A stretch of 7,744 bases of DNA. It comes from Actinomycetota bacterium. GTDB taxonomy: Bacteria > Actinomycetota > Actinomycetes > Streptosporangiales > Streptosporangiaceae. Under the pieces are notes generated by a model, which was not told the DNA's origin, did not search any database, and was given only the letters and a program-made list of their open reading frames with translations. A program made the translations under genes and the position numbers. Shown piece by piece: positions 4,314-7,744 of the stretch; position 1 is the stretch's first letter, and each line of letters opens with the position of its first letter. The stretch spans positions 14,913-22,656 of the forward strand of contig PMOU01000095.1 in the NCBI GenBank assembly GCA_003161205.1, written 5' to 3'.

Positions 4314-6044
4314 GTGAGTTATACGTCAGGGCCGGCGGAAATGCAGCTGGCCGACTACACCGGGGTGCTCCGGCGCCGCTGGTGGCTGATCGCCGCCGTG
4401 GCCGTCATCGGCATGCTCGGCGGCATCGGTTACTTCAAGACCGTGCACAAGGTCTACACCGCGACCGCGTCGGTGTACGTGACCGCGTCGAGCGGAACCG
4501 CCGACCAGGTGGCCAACGGGCGCACCACGGGGACGGTCAACCTCGACACCGAGGCTCAGGTCGTGCAGTCGGCCACGGTCGCGCAGGCCGCGGCCAAGCT
4601 GATGCACACCCCGACGGTCTTGCCGCAGCTCATCAAGCGGGTGAGCGTGACGGTCCCGGCGAACTCCCAGGTGCTGTCCATCAGCTGCGAGGGATCCTCG
4701 GCGGCCGGCGCCGCGACCTGTGCGCAGTCATTCGCGCAGGCCTACCTGAACTACAGCAGCGACAGCACGACGGCCACGCTCAAGAGCCAGATCTCGGCCC
4801 TGAATTCCAATATCAATAACCTGCAGTCAAACTCGACCAAGCTGAGAGTCGCCGTCTCCAACCTGCCCAGCAACTCGGCGCAGCGGGTCACCGACAACGA
4901 ACAGATAAGTACGTACCACAACGAGATCGGCTCGCTGAACGGCCAGGTCGCGTCGCTGACCGCCGAGCTGGCCAATCCCTCGGGCGGATCGATCATCAGC
5001 AACGCCACCCCGCCGGCTAGCCCATCGAGCCCGAAGGCGCTGCTCATCATCCCGAGCGGACTACTGGCCGGACTGCTGATCGGCCTCGTTCTCGCCTACA
5101 TCGCGGACCGCCGGGACCGGCGGATCCACGAGCCGCGCGACGTCTCCCGGCTCAACGTGCCCGTACTGATGAGCATGCCACTGCGGAAGTTCGCGCCCGA
5201 GCTGGCGCTCGCCAGTCCCCGTTCGCAGATCGGCCGGGACTTCTCCGAGCTGGCCCTCCTGCTCACCGGCTCGCTCGGGGACGGGAACCACGTCGTCCTC
5301 GTCAGCGGCGTCTCCGCCGGTCAGGGAACCAGCCTGGTGGCGGCTAACCTTGCCGCCGCGCTGTCCCGCCTCCATCCTGACGTCACCCTGGTCTGCGCCG
5401 ACCTCGAGGAATCCGTCATCCCCGAGCTGCTCGGCGTGCGGCCAGGACGCGGCCTCACCGACGTGCTGGCCGGCGACGTGCCGGCCGAAAGTGCCGGGCG
5501 CCATCCGGCCCTGGCACCGCGACTGACCGTAATCACGCCGGGTTCGGCGGGCGCGGACGATCTCCAGCAAGATGCCGTGGAGCAACTGCTGGACAGCCTG
5601 CGTAGCCAGGCCCGGTGGGTGGTCGTCGAGACGGCTCCGGCCACCTCGGGTCCTGACGTCTATACCTTCGCGCAGGCCGCCGACGCGACCATCCTGGTGG
5701 CCGAGACCCCCCGGACGGGCAGTGACCAGGTGCTGGCCAGCGTTGAGCACCTGGACAGGCTCGGCGTGACCGTGCTCGGTACGGTGCTCCTGCCGTCGCC
5801 GCGGCCGTCCGACCATCAGGGTACGCCGGTACTCGCCGCCGAGGCCAAGGTCCAGCTGGAACGCCGGACGGCCGCCGCGTTGACCGCCGGCGGCGCGCCG
5901 GAGGCCGACGAAAGCGAGGGCAACGCCAAAGCGGACGACTGGCTGTCCGGCGGACAGCCAGTAGCGGACGCCGACCGGTCCGCCAGCGCGGTCAGCGATT
6001 GGCCCGCCGCTGAAGAGGCGCCTTCATCCCTGCACGGCAGCTAA
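4314..6044 (+). CDS. Wzz-type polysaccharide chain-length protein with degenerate BY-kinase domain
   Basis: This is a 576-residue inner-membrane polysaccharide co-polymerase. The N-terminal Wzz signature MQLADYTGVLRRRWWLIAAV leads into transmembrane helix 1 (residues 24-41). The extracytoplasmic part (about 42-240) holds a cysteine pair (125, 136) and coiled-coil-prone stretches (156-173, 195-220). Helix 2 is at 243-263, followed by a basic DRRDRRIHEP and a cytoplasmic P-loop-like domain at about 310-495. That domain aligns with bacterial tyrosine kinases of the CpsD/Wzc type, but its Walker A reads GQGTS where GEGKS is expected, its Walker A' reads CADL instead of DADL, and its Walker B ends in Glu439 instead of Asp. 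The acidic, Ala-rich tail has no tyrosine cluster. Family members set the chain length of polymers made by Wzy; autophosphorylation seems unlikely here. The next gene starts four bases after the stop, indicating an operon. A GTG at 4233 is an alternative start. Confidence 0.87.
   Translation: MSYTSGPAEMQLADYTGVLRRRWWLIAAVAVIGMLGGIGYFKTVHKVYTATASVYVTASSGTADQVANGRTTGTVNLDTEAQVVQSATVAQAAAKLMHTPTVLPQLIKRVSVTVPANSQVLSISCEGSSAAGAATCAQSFAQAYLNYSSDSTTATLKSQISALNSNINNLQSNSTKLRVAVSNLPSNSAQRVTDNEQISTYHNEIGSLNGQVASLTAELANPSGGSIISNATPPASPSSPKALLIIPSGLLAGLLIGLVLAYIADRRDRRIHEPRDVSRLNVPVLMSMPLRKFAPELALASPRSQIGRDFSELALLLTGSLGDGNHVVLVSGVSAGQGTSLVAANLAAALSRLHPDVTLVCADLEESVIPELLGVRPGRGLTDVLAGDVPAESAGRHPALAPRLTVITPGSAGADDLQQDAVEQLLDSLRSQARWVVVETAPATSGPDVYTFAQAADATILVAETPRTGSDQVLASVEHLDRLGVTVLGTVLLPSPRPSDHQGTPVLAAEAKVQLERRTAAALTAGGAPEADESEGNAKADDWLSGGQPVADADRSASAVSDWPAAEEAPSSLHGS
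5938..5962 (+). other. Perfect 11-bp stem-loop inside the 3' end of the Wzz-like gene
   Basis: ACTGGCTGTCC and GGACAGCCAGT form a perfect 11-bp inverted repeat around the loop GGC. It lies within codons of the variable tail, about 80 bases before the stop. No T-tract follows. It may influence message stability or readthrough into the next gene, or be an incidental result of repeated coding sequence. Confidence 0.6.
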
Positions 6045-6048
6045 GCCC

Positions 6049-7128
6049 ATGTCCAGACGGGGGATCGGGGTGCGGTGCGCGGTCGCCGCATCCACCTGCG
6101 GGATGATCACGGCCCTGGCCGGCTGTTCCGCGGGTACTGATGCCTCACTACGGCCGGCTGATACCAGTCCGGCCGCCGCGGCCACGCCGGCCAGTGCCGG
6201 GGCAGGCGCGGCGGCTGCCGCCGCCAGCCCCGCCAGCCCCGCCGGATCCACCAGGCCCACCGGGCCGGTAGCACCCCTGACGGGGCTCACCGTGACCGCC
6301 GCCGTCGCCCAGCGACCAGCCGTCGCGGTGGCCGTGGCCGGGACAGATCCGGTCGGCCTCGGCTCCGCCGACCTCGTCTTCGCGGAGATGGCGGCCCCGG
6401 TCAGGTACCTGGCCATCTTCCAGTCGGACGAGGCGAGCACGGTGGGGCCGGTGACGAGCACCAGGCCGACCGACGGCCAGGCGCTGTCGGTACTTCACCC
6501 GCTGACCAGCTACGACGGAGGCACCAGCTCGTTCATCTCGGAGCTGGACGCCACCAAGATCATTGACGATGGCTACGCCGGACATACGTCCGGGTATTCG
6601 GCCGGATCCGGCGGCCTGACGGTCTCGACGGTCGCGCTGGCTGCCGCCGGCCGCGCCGATAGCCCGCCGCCTGAGCTGTTCTACTACCGTCAGCCGGGCG
6701 CGTCGCTCGCCTCGGCGCAGGAGACTCACCCCGCGTCGGTGCGGGTCGAGATACCCGGGCAGCCAGCCGAGCAGTGGAACTTTGATGCCCGGGCCGACCG
6801 CTGGGTCGAGACGGCGGGCGGCCCCCGGGTCAGCGTCGCCAACCTGGTCGTGCAGATCGTCGCGTTCAAGACCGTCTATCTCAGCCGCAAATACGGGGAG
6901 ACCGCACAGAGCGCCCGGGTTATCGGCAAGGGCCCGGCGACCGTCTTCTCCGGCACCGCCCCCGGCGCGAGCGGCGGCACCGCCGCCGCGGGCAGCTGGG
7001 CCAAGCCGGGACTGACGGCGGTCACCAACTACTTCGATGCGGCCGGCCTGCCGATGACCTTCGAGCCGGGTCCGACCTGGGTCGTGCTGGCGCCGGCGGG
7101 CACGCGCACCAGTCAGGCCGGGGGGTGA
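6049..7128 (+). CDS. DUF3048-domain lipoprotein (YerB-like)
   Basis: This is a 359-residue secreted lipoprotein. The signal peptide has Arg3-Arg4, a short hydrophobic core and the lipobox LAGC with lipidation Cys26. A low-complexity Ala/Pro/Ser linker spans residues 27-75. The DUF3048 region follows: PLTGLTV, QRPAVAVAV, a GLGSADLVFAEM segment, YLAIFQSDEASTVGPVTSTRP, and in the C-terminal half WNFDARADRWV, VSVANLVVQIV, GKGPATVFSGT, GSWAKP and GPTWVVLAP. These match the order of motifs in YerB-type proteins, whose biochemical role is not established. It sits four bases after the Wzz-like gene and eight bases before the polymerase-like gene, so it is probably co-transcribed and works outside the membrane on the polysaccharide or its export. 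A GTG at 6070, preceded by CGGGGGA, is an alternative start that would shorten the signal peptide by seven residues. Confidence 0.85.
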   Translation: MSRRGIGVRCAVAASTCGMITALAGCSAGTDASLRPADTSPAAAATPASAGAGAAAAAASPASPAGSTRPTGPVAPLTGLTVTAAVAQRPAVAVAVAGTDPVGLGSADLVFAEMAAPVRYLAIFQSDEASTVGPVTSTRPTDGQALSVLHPLTSYDGGTSSFISELDATKIIDDGYAGHTSGYSAGSGGLTVSTVALAAAGRADSPPPELFYYRQPGASLASAQETHPASVRVEIPGQPAEQWNFDARADRWVETAGGPRVSVANLVVQIVAFKTVYLSRKYGETAQSARVIGKGPATVFSGTAPGASGGTAAAGSWAKPGLTAVTNYFDAAGLPMTFEPGPTWVVLAPAGTRTSQAGG

Positions 7129-7135
7129 ACCGGGC

Positions 7136-7744
7136 ATGACACTCACCACCCCGCAGAGCAGCCGGGCCACCGCGATCAGGCCAGACGACGTGCTGCCGCT
7201 GCGCGGCAGGCGCGCGGTGCACCGCCGCCCGCGGTTGACCAGCCATCCAGCCTGGCCGGTGACGGCCCTGCTGGCCGGCTACCCGATCTGGTGGATGCTC
7301 GGCCTGGCTGACGAGTCGGTCATCATCTTGGCCATCCCCATGCTGCTGCGGATGCGCTCCTGGCGTAAGAGCGGCCGTTCCGTCAAGGTGCCCCCGGCGT
7401 TCGGCCTGTGGCTGCTGTTCCTGGTGTGCGTGACGGCAGGCATCGCGACCCTCGGCCTGTCCGCACCGGACACCGTCGTGAGTTCGCTGTCCAACCGGAT
7501 CGTGTCCTTCGCGGACCGGGGCCTGACGTACGCGGGGCTCACCGTCATCCTGCTGTACGCGGGCAACCTGACCGAGGCCGAACTGCCGCGCCGACGGCTG
7601 GCCTGGCTGCTCGGCCTGGTCGGGATCTACGCGACGATCGGCGGTCTCGGCGGCGTGCTCGCCCCCCACTTCCAGTTCACCTCCCCGCTGGCCTACGTGC
7701 TGCCGCACAGCCTGCAGAACAACAGCCTGGTCCAGGCCTCCATC
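7136..7744 (+). CDS. O-antigen polymerase/ligase-like membrane protein, N-terminal part (runs off window)
   Basis: The window holds the first 203 residues of a polytopic membrane protein starting MTLTTPQSSRATAIRPDDVL. A basic cytoplasmic N-terminus (RGRRAVHRRPR) is followed by hydrophobic segments near residues 40-55 (WPVTALLAGYPIWWMLGL), 60-72, 88-106 (AFGLWLLFLVCVTAGIATLG), 130-144 (LTYAGLTVILLYAGNL) and 155-175 (LAWLLGLVGIYATIGGLGGV). This pattern, with a long hydrophilic stretch yet to come, is that of Wzy polymerases and WaaL-type ligases, which join polysaccharide repeat units on a lipid carrier. The assignment rests mainly on topology and on the Wzz-like gene two positions upstream; the catalytic loop is outside the window. 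GGTGA (7124-7128), overlapping the previous stop, serves as ribosome binding site seven bases before the ATG. Confidence 0.7.
   Translation, partial: MTLTTPQSSRATAIRPDDVLPLRGRRAVHRRPRLTSHPAWPVTALLAGYPIWWMLGLADESVIILAIPMLLRMRSWRKSGRSVKVPPAFGLWLLFLVCVTAGIATLGLSAPDTVVSSLSNRIVSFADRGLTYAGLTVILLYAGNLTEAELPRRRLAWLLGLVGIYATIGGLGGVLAPHFQFTSPLAYVLPHSLQNNSLVQASI

Noticed and set aside
4190..4819. 209-residue plus-strand frame overlapping the start of the Wzz-like gene
   Set aside because: It is out of frame with the clear Wzz protein, Arg/Gly/His-rich, and lacks recognisable domains.
5061..5816. 251-residue minus-strand frame within the Wzz-like gene
   Set aside because: It is a shadow frame with Arg/Gly/Gln-rich composition and no domain, opposite an authentic protein.
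6148..7170. 340-residue minus-strand frame opposite the lipoprotein gene
   Set aside because: The composition is typical of an antisense shadow, and the plus strand carries lipobox and DUF3048 motifs.
7022..7708. 228-residue minus-strand frame opposite the polymerase-like gene
   Set aside because: The plus strand encodes clear hydrophobic helices with a good start signal. The minus frame is rich in His, Gln and Arg with no motif.

Overview
The window is high-GC DNA from an actinobacterium. The evidence is near-saturated G/C at third codon positions in most genes, GTG starts, a class II (mycobacterial/streptomycete-type) DAHP synthase, a KstR2/FadR-like TetR regulator divergent from an acyl-CoA dehydrogenase, and a lipoprotein with an actinobacterial-style Ala/Pro-rich linker. 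The species cannot be named from the sequence alone.

Left part (1-2456): the 5' end of an acyl-CoA dehydrogenase gene runs leftward off the window, divergent from a TetR-family regulator. A near-perfect 24-bp palindrome lies between them and is almost certainly the regulator's operator. A four-copy 14-bp tandem repeat overlaps the end of the regulator gene. It is followed by a complete class II DAHP synthase, the first enzyme of the shikimate pathway, whose four metal ligands are all in place.

Middle part (2457-4313): a convergent, less GC-rich gene encodes a PAP2-fold membrane protein. Two of its three phosphatase motifs carry substitutions at key residues. Next to it is about 850 bp without an intact gene. 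This stretch holds what looks like a frameshifted gene remnant on the minus strand, an 11-bp tandem repeat, a possible truncated membrane-protein start on the plus strand, and an AT-richer promoter region with helically phased decamer repeats. The region looks like a patch of insertion and decay.

Right part (4314-7744): three tightly packed plus-strand genes form the start of an extracellular-polysaccharide operon. The first encodes a Wzz-type chain-length protein fused to a BY-kinase-like cytoplasmic domain whose Walker motifs are all degenerate. The second encodes a secreted DUF3048 lipoprotein. The third, cut by the window edge, encodes a polytopic membrane protein resembling O-antigen polymerase/ligase (Wzy/WaaL). 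A plausible working model is that the polymerase builds the chain, the Wzz-like protein sets its length without its own kinase activity, and the DUF3048 lipoprotein acts outside the membrane in a role not yet known.
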